A DNA stretch of 30,355 nt from Tieghemiomyces parasiticus (taxonomy: Eukaryota > Kickxellomycota > Dimargaritomycetes > Dimargaritales > Dimargaritaceae). The stretch lies in assembly GCA_027575765.1 (NCBI GenBank), contig JANBPT010000569.1, forward strand, positions 1 to 30,355, read 5' to 3'. Position 1 is the stretch's first letter. Each line of letters opens with the position of its first letter. Below, one piece after another: positions 18,201 to 27,464 of the stretch. Both the position numbers and the translations under genes were made by a program. The notes under the pieces are model-generated. The model did no database searches and was not told where the DNA came from. It saw nothing but the letters and a program-made list of their open reading frames with translations.

Positions 18201-20841
18201 GGGCGGGCCCCAGCGCGTAGGTCCCGGGTGCCGTTTGGTCACCGAGCAACTGGCGCACCTGGAAGAAGGTCTCGCCCAGCGTCCTGTCCTTCTCGACCTT
18301 GTTGTAGTCCATGCACTCCAGAACGACCGTTTCGTTGATGCGGTGGACCGGGATCACGAACGTCTCATGCCACACCGGGTCCAGATCGTTTTCAATGATA
18401 CGGGTGCGCGCCTGCTGCTTGGTGTGTACCAACACCTTCACGTAGGGGTCGGACTTGCCAATCTGCTCCACGTTACGGAGACCGCGGGCTTCCAGCAGGT
18501 TGAGCTTGACCACGCCGATGCTGGGCAGCGTGGCAGGATCAGTGCCGCCCGCCGCGAACCCCTCGTCCACCAGCACAGGGCGCCATGCGAAGTCCAGGCG
18601 CAGGCGACCACCCGCGGGGCCCTTGAGCGGGAACCAGGCGTTCTGCTTCTCCACCTGGCTCAGGCCGTGTTCCAGCGGGCAGTTGAGGATACCGAGGTCC
18701 AAGTCGGTATGAAGGCGACTATCGCGCATCACGAAGCGCAGATTGGTGCGTTCCTTGTCGGCCACGAACAGTTCGTGGGACTCGCTCCACATGGGCTTGT
18801 TGGACCGCTTCATGGTCTTGGTGCGAAGGATCACCTTGCCGTTCAGGTACACCACGACGTAGGGGCTGTATTGGCCCACTGACGAGTGACGCGTGTCCAG
18901 GTCGGAGGCTTGCACCACGGTGAAACGCAGCAGGCCGCTGTTGGATTCCATGGGCAGTTCGGTGCCCTCGGCGTCCTTAACGGGCGTGGCCACGGGGAAG
19001 TAGGCGCCCGACCAGTACAACTCGCCAGCAGGCTTTCCGTTGCGGGTGAGCGGGGTGGTCTCTCCCGTGAGCTGCACCTCCTCCTGAAGGCGGGCCAGGT
19101 CGAAACTACCCGTGCAGATGGTCTTGCGGCCAGTCAGCACCTCAAACTCCATTGTGTCCGTGATGTTCATGAGCAGCAGTGGGGAGGAGAAGTCGTAGGC
19201 CGGGTTGGCAGTGTTGTGCTTGGGCGGGGTCTCAAGGGCGCCGATCTTACCGCCCACGTTGACCCGCACGAACGGGTCGATGGTGCCCAGGCGGTCAATG
19301 TTGGGCAGGTTGCGGGCTGAGCGCACCGTCATCATGAACACGCCGCAGGCGGAGGCCACAGAGTTGGCGCCGTTCATCATGGCATCCACATCCACCAGGA
19401 ACGCATTGGGGGAGTAGAGCATGGGGCCCACGTTGGCGTTGATCTGCTCTTGAATGAAGGACTTGAGGCCGGGGATGTTGGTCACGTCAAAGCCTAGCGT
19501 GTCGCCGCCCACGGGCTTGAGCACAAAGTCAATCGTGGGCGGGCTCAAAAAGCTCACCTCAACCGTTTTAACCAGCGGTAGGGTGGGCATGAGGCGAAGC
19601 TTAACGCGGAGTTTTCCGGAGAAGACCATGTCCTCGACCAGGATGGGCATGCCGGCGCCCACCACACCTTTGCCTACGCGGATGGTGAGCACGATCTTGG
19701 GGTTGACCCGTTCCTCGCGCTCGCGCAGGGTCAGATCTGACACGTCGTTGGGGGTAAAGGAGGCCTCCCAGTCCATCAGAATCACATCGGGGTCGTCCTT
19801 GCCGAAAGTCCGCACCGATTCGATGCGGGGCGCCTTACTGCCTAGGGTGAAGGTGGTGAGACGGACAGAATTGATGAACCCCGGGGTATTGGCGGCCAAG
19901 ATGGCGTCGGCCTGCTCAATCACGATGGCGGACAGGGCCGGCTCAAAGGTTAGCCAGAAGCGTGTCATGAAGGCGTTGAGCCATTCAACGCTCTCCAGGC
20001 CAGTCTCGAACTGCGGCAGGATGAGCTCGCGGCGAATGTCGTCGCGCACTCGGTACCGGAAGCGCGACACGGCGTTGCGGTAGTAGGTGGCGACGAAGGC
20101 CATGACCACAAGACACCCAAAGATGCCAGCGCCGATCTTGGTGAGGAACCAAGTGACGGGGACCGTGACCATCAGGACGGCGGCGTTGCGGTACATTTCG
20201 CTGCGGTCAAATTGGTCAAGTAGAGCCTGCACCGTATCGAGCGGACCCGTTCCCTTTTGGGCCTCGACGGCGCCAGCCTCGCGCCAGCCGGCCACCGCAG
20301 GGTCCAGGGGCTGGTTATCGTCGGCAGAGACGGGGCTGCCAGGATGGGCAAAGGCAGGAGAGGTGGGTGAGGCGGGCGAGGTGGGGCCGTATGAGTTGGA
20401 CCGCTTGGTGGCGGTGCGGATGGTGATGGTCTTGGGCTGGCCCAGGGCTCGGTTGATCGTGTGTATCGGGGCGGAGGCTAGGATCTCCGGGGGAGGAGCA
20501 GGGGGTGGATGGCCCGCGCCCAAGGCGCTGCTGGCCAGGCTAGCCCCGTCGCCGCTCGAACTTGACGATGAGCCCAGGCTGGCCGGCGGGTGGGGCTCAG
20601 AAGGTTGGCGGTCAAAGCCTGGCTTGTCCGGATGGTTGCTGAACTTGTGGGCCTTGTGCAAGCCGCGGGCAAGTTTCTGAGCGGCTGGATTCGCCGCCTC
20701 GTCGAGGACCTGTTGGCGCTTGTCCTGCGGATTGACGCTGTCGTCGAAGTTATTGCCAATGCCGTCCGGGCGCATGGCCTTTTGCTCCTCGCTAAAGTTG
20801 TGCTGCTGGGTGGCGGCAGCGCCGTGCGTGGACTGCGACAT
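15298..20841 (-). CDS. Tricalbin-like ER-plasma membrane tether with SMP and about six C2 modules
   Basis: 1847 residues, one exon, ATG at 20841. Family role: tricalbins and extended synaptotagmins anchor in the ER, bridge to the plasma membrane through C2 domains and move lipids through the SMP domain. Order seen: disordered Pro/Ser-rich N-terminus (1-180); hydrophobic hairpin at about 219-254; SMP domain about 280-490; C2 modules near 497-620, 635-755, 774-905, 1028-1150, 1161-1285 and 1478-1600; Ser/His/Pro-rich tail. Calcium-site look: module 1 has TIDPF, and modules 3, 5 and 6 have SDPY. Module 2 has YSPY and module 4 has no such motif, so these two probably do not bind calcium through the usual aspartates. 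A basic, Gly-rich linker (about 1300-1360) precedes module 6. It is similar in plan to yeast Tcb1-3 but longer. Domain edges are by eye. Confidence 0.93.
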   Translation of the reverse strand: MSQSTHGAAATQQHNFSEEQKAMRPDGIGNNFDDSVNPQDKRQQVLDEAANPAAQKLARGLHKAHKFSNHPDKPGFDRQPSEPHPPASLGSSSSSSGDGASLASSALGAGHPPPAPPPEILASAPIHTINRALGQPKTITIRTATKRSNSYGPTSPASPTSPAFAHPGSPVSADDNQPLDPAVAGWREAGAVEAQKGTGPLDTVQALLDQFDRSEMYRNAAVLMVTVPVTWFLTKIGAGIFGCLVVMAFVATYYRNAVSRFRYRVRDDIRRELILPQFETGLESVEWLNAFMTRFWLTFEPALSAIVIEQADAILAANTPGFINSVRLTTFTLGSKAPRIESVRTFGKDDPDVILMDWEASFTPNDVSDLTLREREERVNPKIVLTIRVGKGVVGAGMPILVEDMVFSGKLRVKLRLMPTLPLVKTVEVSFLSPPTIDFVLKPVGGDTLGFDVTNIPGLKSFIQEQINANVGPMLYSPNAFLVDVDAMMNGANSVASACGVFMMTVRSARNLPNIDRLGTIDPFVRVNVGGKIGALETPPKHNTANPAYDFSSPLLLMNITDTMEFEVLTGRKTICTGSFDLARLQEEVQLTGETTPLTRNGKPAGELYWSGAYFPVATPVKDAEGTELPMESNSGLLRFTVVQASDLDTRHSSVGQYSPYVVVYLNGKVILRTKTMKRSNKPMWSESHELFVADKERTNLRFVMRDSRLHTDLDLGILNCPLEHGLSQVEKQNAWFPLKGPAGGRLRLDFAWRPVLVDEGFAAGGTDPATLPSIGVVKLNLLEARGLRNVEQIGKSDPYVKVLVHTKQQARTRIIENDLDPVWHETFVIPVHRINETVVLECMDYNKVEKDRTLGETFFQVRQLLGDQTAPGTYALGPALRAAANLRQHSGKMKGTLYYTAEFFPILPITPDAPIVVTDPVTGETRPPKDELDSHRKSVPDAPREATVKSGESPPAQPTASPSLSTATTAQPESPETNAAVGEESDAPQPPAPSRHLTVNPPHPANPDNVTPANPPSSSVVDFSDYTAGIVRLTIHEARGLQSAAPVQVLVSLNDNEYNPAHRTAFARGSQVRKWDEVCQFATPELDYNYVSLALHSDEDNDRLFLGKWTLPMRELLTPEYLQPENGVWLPLEQKTGEVRVSFDFVPTEMEMAPSESITNFGILHLEVVEAADLAAADNSGTSDPYVVVSMNGEKVHKTQAIKKTLNPVWNSTCEIPITARHIAHLQLEVFDWNKIQNHTRLGLTDIELGALPVDELVTGYYPIYDRESRPSGGVILRMLFNPRYVNECEQRMTKMQAAESVVKAPIRMATGSAHLAGKALGKGGHVVGGGAKALVNGLGSITRINRIHRHGPGPHAGGQSSTEGDNEAGPPRGPGISTVELAGRVVYPPPNEVETYVRLEDLVKREGTPQGEAASQRGQAATPRRAADGASGSSSLNNTGAAAYPNAAVGPTVGTIPGDPATDPHGAGATSGATMEPGTLRIHVQRAENLPAVDSNGLSDPYVRAKMNGRSLFKTKVQKKTLNPTWDEEFKISLSGTDEDVINLTVRDHNTFSGDRDLWSYDLRVWQYITPERPHADVAVTSPAEDHGMMHLTVEFMPQIGSTWGMRSDTKTTEVSGGTGASNTPNMVPPEAETRSHSHHLGHRPSLHMPHLHHNRKHSKQEDGKMISPETTTTTAAAGASSQPGIDTIHPAGSTTPDLRSPPTPPASRAVNQQGNHNVGMLQPPHPPRPSTPSRESISRGSRLGRLAGAMRSRESFGGGSGSSGEARGGSRDQYPQVPPMPSSSSSTTNQAVAGSPTAAAASGVMDNGNHFPRPGTPGAESTGSMSPRRAHGRFSISKIKNKLF

Positions 20842-23800
20842 GGTGAGTCAAAAGGGCGGGGAAGGACGACGAGGGAAGTAGCTAGGGCAACGAAGGAGAT
20901 GGGTCGGAGCCAGTTTCCCCAAGGGGCGTATAAAAAGCAAAGGGGGAGAGCAGTTAAGGCTGATAAAACCACAAGGCGGGGGGAGGGGATTCGGGGTCAA
21001 CCCCGAGCCGGTGAACGGACGGCTCCGCGTGGTCAAAGTGTGGGGCGAGGTGGGCAGGTCGGGCAGTCCAACCGTCAAGGTTGCAGGTTCAGTGGGGAAC
21101 GGCCCAGGCGGGCAGAGTATGATTTGCGGATGGACCAGGCTGTGGAAGGTAAAAGGTACCGGCCGGGCCTAACGGGGCAGTGGGCTAGCAATTGGAGTAT
21201 TTAAAGGGTACGGGGTTGAATGAGGCACATAGATACGGTGGCTACACGGGCGATTCCCGGCCGTGGAGCAAGAGTCCGTATCTCGGAACTTTGGAGGCGC
21301 AGGTTTAGGAAGGGGCGAAGAGACTTTCGGGAGGGACGGAAGCCGGTTGACTACGTGCAGCGACTACAGAAGGGGAAAGTGGCAAGGTGGCGGCGGCGGC
21401 AGAGGTAGTGACGGACGGTGCGGCTGATGAGCAGGGCGGCAGGAGGGCCTGGATACACGGCCGTAAAGAATACACGAGGGGCGAGGACACAGAGAAGTCA
21501 CAGTGGTGTGTTAGCGCGCAGAGAACTGCTCAAAACTAACTAGTCAGGGTGAACGGTATGCAAGGTTGGCGTGGTCGATAAGGAAGACAATATACGCAGA
21601 GCGGCTGTCCAAGTGAAGATGCAGGAGGTGGCACCAAGACATCTAAAGGACGGGGACCTGTCAATGAATACGTTAGGCTACACCGAAAGGGGAAGAGGAT
21701 TCGGTCCACCTTCTCTCTACATCATGGGAGCTGCCAGCCTCCCCCGCCCCAGCTGCCTGGCCATAATCACCGCCCTTTTGGTCGGTAGGGTGAGACCCCC
21801 GGGCTGGGCGCGGATGGGAGTGGCCAATTGGTACCCTATTCACCTACCTAACGCCACGTGAATCGGTTCAATGCTTTTAACGGTCGGGGCAGCAGGCGCA
21901 GTAACGGCAGAGCAGTCGAGTGAGACCCTAGCGGGTCGAGGCAGTAGCCGACGACGGGAGTTTTGACGCAGGAATATGGACGGAGATGAGCCGGAGGGAT
22001 GCCAGTGCAAGCCCGGCTGAAGACAGATAACAATGTAGGTGTGAGGAACCCGCGTAGCACAAGGCTCGGTTATAAAAAGCGCAGAGGAAATTTCGTCGGG
22101 ACCGGGAGAGGCCGGCACCCACGACCCTTATAACCTGAGATGGTGGGTATGCTGCCCCAGAAATTCTGTCGGAAACTGATACCGTCACTCACATACGAGC
22201 CCCTCCCGCCTGCTATATTGGCGGCGGGGGGCTAGGAAGGGGGCAAGGTGATGCCCTCGTACCCGTACGGATCGCTGTCCTTGCACCCTCCCCTGCTCAT
22301 TAGGCCGTTTGCGGTGGCCTACGGAGCCGGCCGTTGTTCACCGACCCTGCAACGACGTAATGCAAGGCAGGTGAACGTGGGAGGGGGGGGGACGGCCGCT
22401 GCATGAAGAGCATAAATGAACCGGCGGGACGTGTGACCGAGTTTGTTTCCCCGGGCGTAAGTGCGGCCGCACCTGCATTAAACCTTCCCACCCTCCTGCT
22501 AGCCCTTGTACCCTCGCCACAGGGCGCTGCCATCCGACATTGTTCAGCAACACCATCCTGGGGGTATCGTGTCCTTGATCAATTCAGCTCGAAATGACTG
22601 ACGATGCTTTGATACGCCTGCCAAGCGGTCCACCTCGGCCGTGGTGCCTCTCACTCTCTCTCCCACGCAATTGTGTTTTCCGCCCCCCCACAGCTGTTGT
22701 GTGGAAGGGCGGATTGTACGCCAGGGCTGCTGTAGGCCGACGATATGTACCCTACAAGGTAACCATGGTCTACGTCGCTTCCCGTTCCCCTCCCCTGGGA
22801 TCCCGCATGTACCTCATTATCGGCCGGGGATGGCAGGGTACCTGTAACGGTGGGTTGCGCTCGTAACATGGTAGATATCGTGACGCGGTGCAGAGGAAAT
22901 GAGGGATGGCACCGCTGGCGGCGGGGGCCACCGGTATTGACCTGCCTAAAAAATGGCTTAAATTAGGGGCCCCGTCATCCACGATAGCCTCGATACCCTG
23001 CAACCTGTTACGCAAGACCCGTTCGATCCACCCTCATTTGTTGTTCCACGCTACACTTTACCCATGACTTCAATACCTGGCCAAACACAGTCGCGAGTGT
23101 GTATCCGTCCGACGAATCGCGGAGGCTAAGTAGCCCGCACCGAATATTCCACCACCCCCCAGGGAGGGGCCGTGGCCACTGCGTCACTGGCTACCGGGTA
23201 TGACGTGCTGGCCTGGCCGGTGGTTGCAGCGGGCTATATGCGAATTCCAAGGCATACACACCGGTCAACCAAGGCAATGGGCAAACGATCTATTCCTACA
23301 CTGCTCCACTGGGCCCTCTCAGGCCGCCCATGTTCCCTGTAAGACTATTCGATTACAGACATGGACCAGTCTAAGTGATCGGAGCGAGACCCGTGTTTTT
23401 CCCGCGGCTAGATGCGGGGCAATACACTACTCTTTCAGGCGTCCATTCACGACGTCACTCTGTATGCTCCCTTCAGACCGTCTAGCTGTTGTGGCCCGAT
23501 ATAATTGGCGGTCCAACAATCCGGTATGCGTCCTGGGAGGTTAACGCTACGCCACCACCATACTTCTCCCGCGCTTTTCGGTTGATGTCACCCCCTCCCC
23601 GTCTGGTGCATTCATCATCAGAGCTAGACTCCTGGGAAGCCCCTCCCCCCAATGCGGGGAGTTGGAAGGCTAACCAATGCACAGTGCAGGTATTCTTCAA
23701 ACAATCAAGTCACCCCCGGGGCTGGCTACTGCGCCGCATAGCCAGAGTCACTGCATTGATGTACTCTACCGCAAGGCGGGGCGACTTCCCCGTGAGATCC

Positions 23801-24549
23801 ATTCTCTCCATTGGCCATCCGTCACTTCATCACTGAATAGTCACTTGTGTCGATGTCAAAAAGGGCGGCGACCACCGGATTCAGCTTTTAGAGACTGCCA
23901 ATCGATTACTGTTTATTCATACACGGCATATCGGGCCGGGGGTTGATTTGATGCCTTATGTGGCGGTCCAGCGTGTATCTGACCCTCATCCTAATCTAGC
24001 CCCGACTTCGCCAATTAAGGAGCATGTACAGAAACAGGCGGGCATCTATTGAAGCCCCGTTGTGCGGTTCAACCTGTCCTCTAGGCTGCCTACAGCCCGG
24101 CCATTGAAATGGCTGGTCAAAGGCCGTGCATGTTCAAGGCTGACAATGGATGGTGGCACAGGATATGGCACGCCGGTCTCTAATGTAATCGTTGCAGAGC
24201 TAACCTGTGTGCCTGTGGCGGCCTGAACGCCAGCGGAGCGCAGACAAGGTCTGTTTACTCCGCTTAGCCTTTTCCCAGGCTGCCCCGATTCGCGAAAGAC
24301 TCCACGCCGACCGCTGCGCATTCCATATTTACACATACTCGTTTGCCTTGTCGACATCTACGCACCGCGATACTGGAGATTCCATTTACCCAACTCCGAT
24401 CTCAGGCTACTTTCCACTCGGCCCCGCTCGACTCACATTACATCTTTATATTAATCTCCGCCGATTCCTTGATCGCGCCCATTCCCCTCGCCGCGTCGCT
24501 GCACTACCGCTGCCCACGCATTGCACCAGCACGGATCGTACCTACTACG
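20842..24549. other. Long divergent intergenic region
   Basis: About 3.7 kb between the divergent tricalbin-like and RAE1 starts. No open frame here looks real: products are short, Arg/Pro/Ser-biased and overlap on both strands. A short GC hairpin (CCGCC / GGCGG) lies near 22206-22224. It must carry both promoters. No tRNA or transposon signature was seen. Confidence 0.5.
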
Positions 24550-26100
24550 ATGAATTCAGTTTCGGCGGTACCGGATGTGGAGGTAGGCTCACCTCATTGT
24601 CGCATTACATGTCGGTCCAGTTTCACTGGCCAGCCAGCGGTCGCCTGTGGTTGTCAACTCTACAGCCACTAACCCCATGTTGCGGAGTTTTAAGGACTTG
24701 CATTACCCCACACGATAATCACCCATTGGCCACCTTTACTCATACGCTACGCGTTTTTACCATGCTCCCTTCCACGACCCCAGGTATCGCAGCCTCCTGA
24801 GGACAGCATTAGCGGCCTGGCCTTCAGTCCCCAGGCCGACTACCTCTCTGCCTCCTCGTGGAATAACGAGGTGCGGATTTACGAGGTCCAACCCAACGGC
24901 ACCACTGTCGGCAAGGCTTCCTACTCCCATGAGAGCCCCGCCTTGTGCACGGTGTGGAGCAGCGTAAGTCAGATTAATGAGATGGACAATTCTAACATTT
25001 GTCGGCGTGCTTTGTGCCCTAGTTTATGCATTTGGCATGGGATACCAGCGACCAAGGGGGGCACGATACAGCCTTTACCAGCCAAGGGATTCGTCACTCA
25101 CTCTCTGCCAATATATATTTCCCGCCGTGGTTCTTCTTGCCAATCACCTCCAGGACGGCACCAAAGTCTTCTCGGGCGGTGCGGACAACGCCGGTCGCAT
25201 GTTCGATATCACCACAGGCCAGGCCACCCAGGTAGCCCAGCACGATAACGCCATCCGGTGCATGCGCTATGTTCAGGTCAGCGGCCAAAACGTCCTTGTC
25301 ACGGGCAGTTGGGACAAGACGCTAAAAGTAAGTAGTAAGGACACTGGAAGCTACCGGGAACCGGCCAACCTGATGGTGCGCTTCCAGGCCCCTTCCGGTC
25401 GGCAGCGGGCCGTCTTTTTAACTCATGTGCTGACCTGGCCACCACCTTCACTACCCTTACTGTGTCACTCGCACCGCCTCAGTACTGGGACACCCGAACG
25501 CCCAACCCGGTGGCCACAGTGACTCTGCCCGAGCGCTGCTACACTATGGACGCGGTCCAGCAGCTCCTGGTGGTGGGCACGGCGGAACGTCGGATCTGCA
25601 TATACAATCTAGCGAACCCGACGGTGGCGTTCCAGGAGGCACAGTCACCGCTTAAGTGGCAGACCCGGGTGGTATCCTGTTTCCCGGATGCTTCGGGATA
25701 CGCCGTCGGATCAATCGAGGGCCGGATCGGGATCCAGTACATTGATCCCAAGAACCAGACAAACAACTTCACGTACAAATGTCACCGGGACGGCAACGAC
25801 CTGTACAGCGTCAACGATATTTCTTTCCACCCGACCTACGGGACCTACTCGTCGGCTGGGGCGGACGGAGTCATATTCTTCTGGGACAAGACGTCCAAGC
25901 AGCGCCTCAAGACTTTCGATAAGGCATCCGCCCCCATCACCAACACATGTTTCAACCGTAATGGGTCCATCTTTGCTTACGCCGTGTGTTACGACTGGTC
26001 CAAAGGCCACCAGCACGCCCCCGCCAACAGCAAGCCCAAGATCATGCTTCATGCCGTCAAGGACGAGGATGTCAAGCCCCGTCCAGCCAAGAAGCGTTAA
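24550..26100 (+). CDS. RAE1: mRNA export factor RAE1/GLE2, WD40 protein, four exons
   Basis: Family role: a seven-bladed propeller that binds the GLEBS motif of Nup98-type nucleoporins, serving mRNA export and spindle functions. I read exons 24550-24582, 24784-24963, 25154-25327 and 25483-26100, all joined in phase 0, giving 334 residues. Introns of 201, 190 and 155 nt end in CAG; donors are GTAGGC (weak), GTAAGT and GTAAGT. Joins restore family sequence: DVEVSQPPEDSISGLAFSP, then WSSDGTKVF, then GSWDKTLKYWDTRTP. The C-terminus KIMLHAVKDEDVKPRP is characteristic of RAE1. The N-terminus (10 residues before DVEV) is shorter than in many homologues, so a further upstream exon is possible. APC11 follows on the same strand. 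Confidence 0.93.
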
Positions 26101-26749
26101 TTCAAGGGACAAGGGGGTGGCAGTAGGGATGCCGTTGAGGCTAGCAGCCAATGGATAAGATATGCGTTCGACCTCGCTTTAGTGTTCGGGAGGTGGTCGC
26201 ATCGATGTCTCTCCACTTGCCTGTCCGCTTATTTCATTTTGACCCACCATGCTCCCTGCGCCTGGACGCCCGCGACGGCCGTGCCTTCTCAGACTCCTTA
26301 TGCACCTTGATTTATCATCTCTTACTGCTATTGTTCGTCGGTTTACAATACAATATCTATTCTGGCACCAGGCTGATGGTTGAACGGCGGTTAACTGTAA
26401 GATATCCTAAGAAGAAGCGATCATGTATGCTCACACTTGGACCATGTCACACAAGCAGTAAACCATGAAGGTGGTCCGGTAAGAGGTGAGAGGGCTAAGG
26501 TCTGAAGTAGGGGGGAGAAAGGAACTATTGGCAGATCCCGACGGTGGTTTACTTCACCCTGGGGTTCGAGGCACAATACCTGTAGGAGTCTGCCACGTTG
26601 ACCCTCCACATTTCACTCGAAGTCTTAATCCGACCGCATCCACGCAATTACTCTTTCACACAAGTCGTTGGTACCAGCCCAAAATCGTCTTCATTGAGTC
26701 TGCCATCATTTTACTCCCTCATCGGCCACATTCAGTCCCTAGCTTCGCC
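26101..26749. other. Intergenic region between RAE1 and APC11
   Basis: No coding signal. It should contain the RAE1 3' end and the APC11 promoter. An ORF extending APC11 upstream to about 26486 has no ATG-supported homology and is treated as leader. Confidence 0.5.
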
Positions 26750-27103
26750 ATGAAGGTCGAATTCGGAGCTTGGAAAGCCGTGGCGGCATGGAAATGGAAC
26801 GTGGAGGATGAGGACGTGTGCGGGATTTGCCGGGTGGCCTTTGACGGTTGCTGCCCAGACTGCAAACTACCCGGGGACGATTGTCCGTTGATTTGGGGCG
26901 AATGTAAACACTGTTTCCACATGCACTGCCTACTCAAGTGGATCAGCACCGACGCAAGCCAGCAACTCTGTCCGATGGACCGACGACCCTGGGGTAAGTT
27001 GTCGCGCATTGCATTTATATATTTATATTTATATATTTGGAATGTCACCCCTTTGTATTATCCGTTCAAAGGCGTGGATTATAGAAGGCGTGAAAGCCGG
27101 TGA
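26750..27103 (+). CDS. APC11: Anaphase-promoting complex subunit 11 (RING-H2 E3 core), probably two exons
   Basis: Family role: catalytic RING subunit of the APC/C; it pairs with APC2 and recruits ubiquitin-charged E2. The start MKVEFGAWKAVAAWKW matches the family N-terminus. Zinc-ligand pattern: Cys24, Cys27, Cys35, Cys38, Cys45, then CKHCFHMHC (52-60) and CPMD (74-77). Asp replaces the final RING Cys, as in the fission yeast protein. After DRRPW a GTAAGT donor at 26994 suggests an intron to 27071 (ends AAAG), giving exons 26750-26993 and 27072-27103 and 91 residues. The downstream tail differs if the ATAG acceptor at 27084 is used, and reading through without splicing also keeps the frame to 27103, so the last 12 or so residues are uncertain. 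A run of 15 T follows about 45 bp after the stop. Confidence 0.9.
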   Translation: MKVEFGAWKAVAAWKWNVEDEDVCGICRVAFDGCCPDCKLPGDDCPLIWGECKHCFHMHCLLKWISTDASQQLCPMDRRPWGKLSRIAFIYLYLYIWNVTPLYYPFKGVDYRRRESR

Positions 27104-27464
27104 GCACCTCATGAGAAAGAACGTACAAGGACTCACCATGACTATTGTTTTTTTTTTTTTTTGACTTTACCGCCTTACTTAAATGACCTTACACCTTCGA
27201 ACCCCATGGCAGTCACGGCGGCGTAAAACTTCCCTGATCATCCACAAGATACTACGCTTCACCAACCACACCGCCTTGTATTTCATAATTTTGCACTGAC
27301 CAATCTACTAAACAAACCACCCTCAGAAGTATCAGTGTATTCCATCATCTCTACCAATTTGATAAAGAACAGGGGAGGGAAAGAGAAGAGGTCAAAAGGA
27401 CTAAAAAAAAGTGTGGCTTCGTAGGCCTATTTCCAAGGCTCGGTAGAGCCCTATCAGCCTGCGT
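27104..27464. other. Convergent 3' intergenic region with a T15 run
   Basis: This lies between the stop codons of APC11 (plus) and ETF-QO (minus). T homopolymer at 27148-27162. No gene seen. Confidence 0.55.

Noticed and set aside
18235..18882. 215-codon plus-strand open frame, and several others opposite the tricalbin gene
   Set aside because: They are antisense to a long domain-supported coding region and show no motif of their own.
26553..26580. GGGGTTCGAGGC as a tRNA B box
   Set aside because: The surrounding sequence does not fold into a T arm or a cloverleaf.
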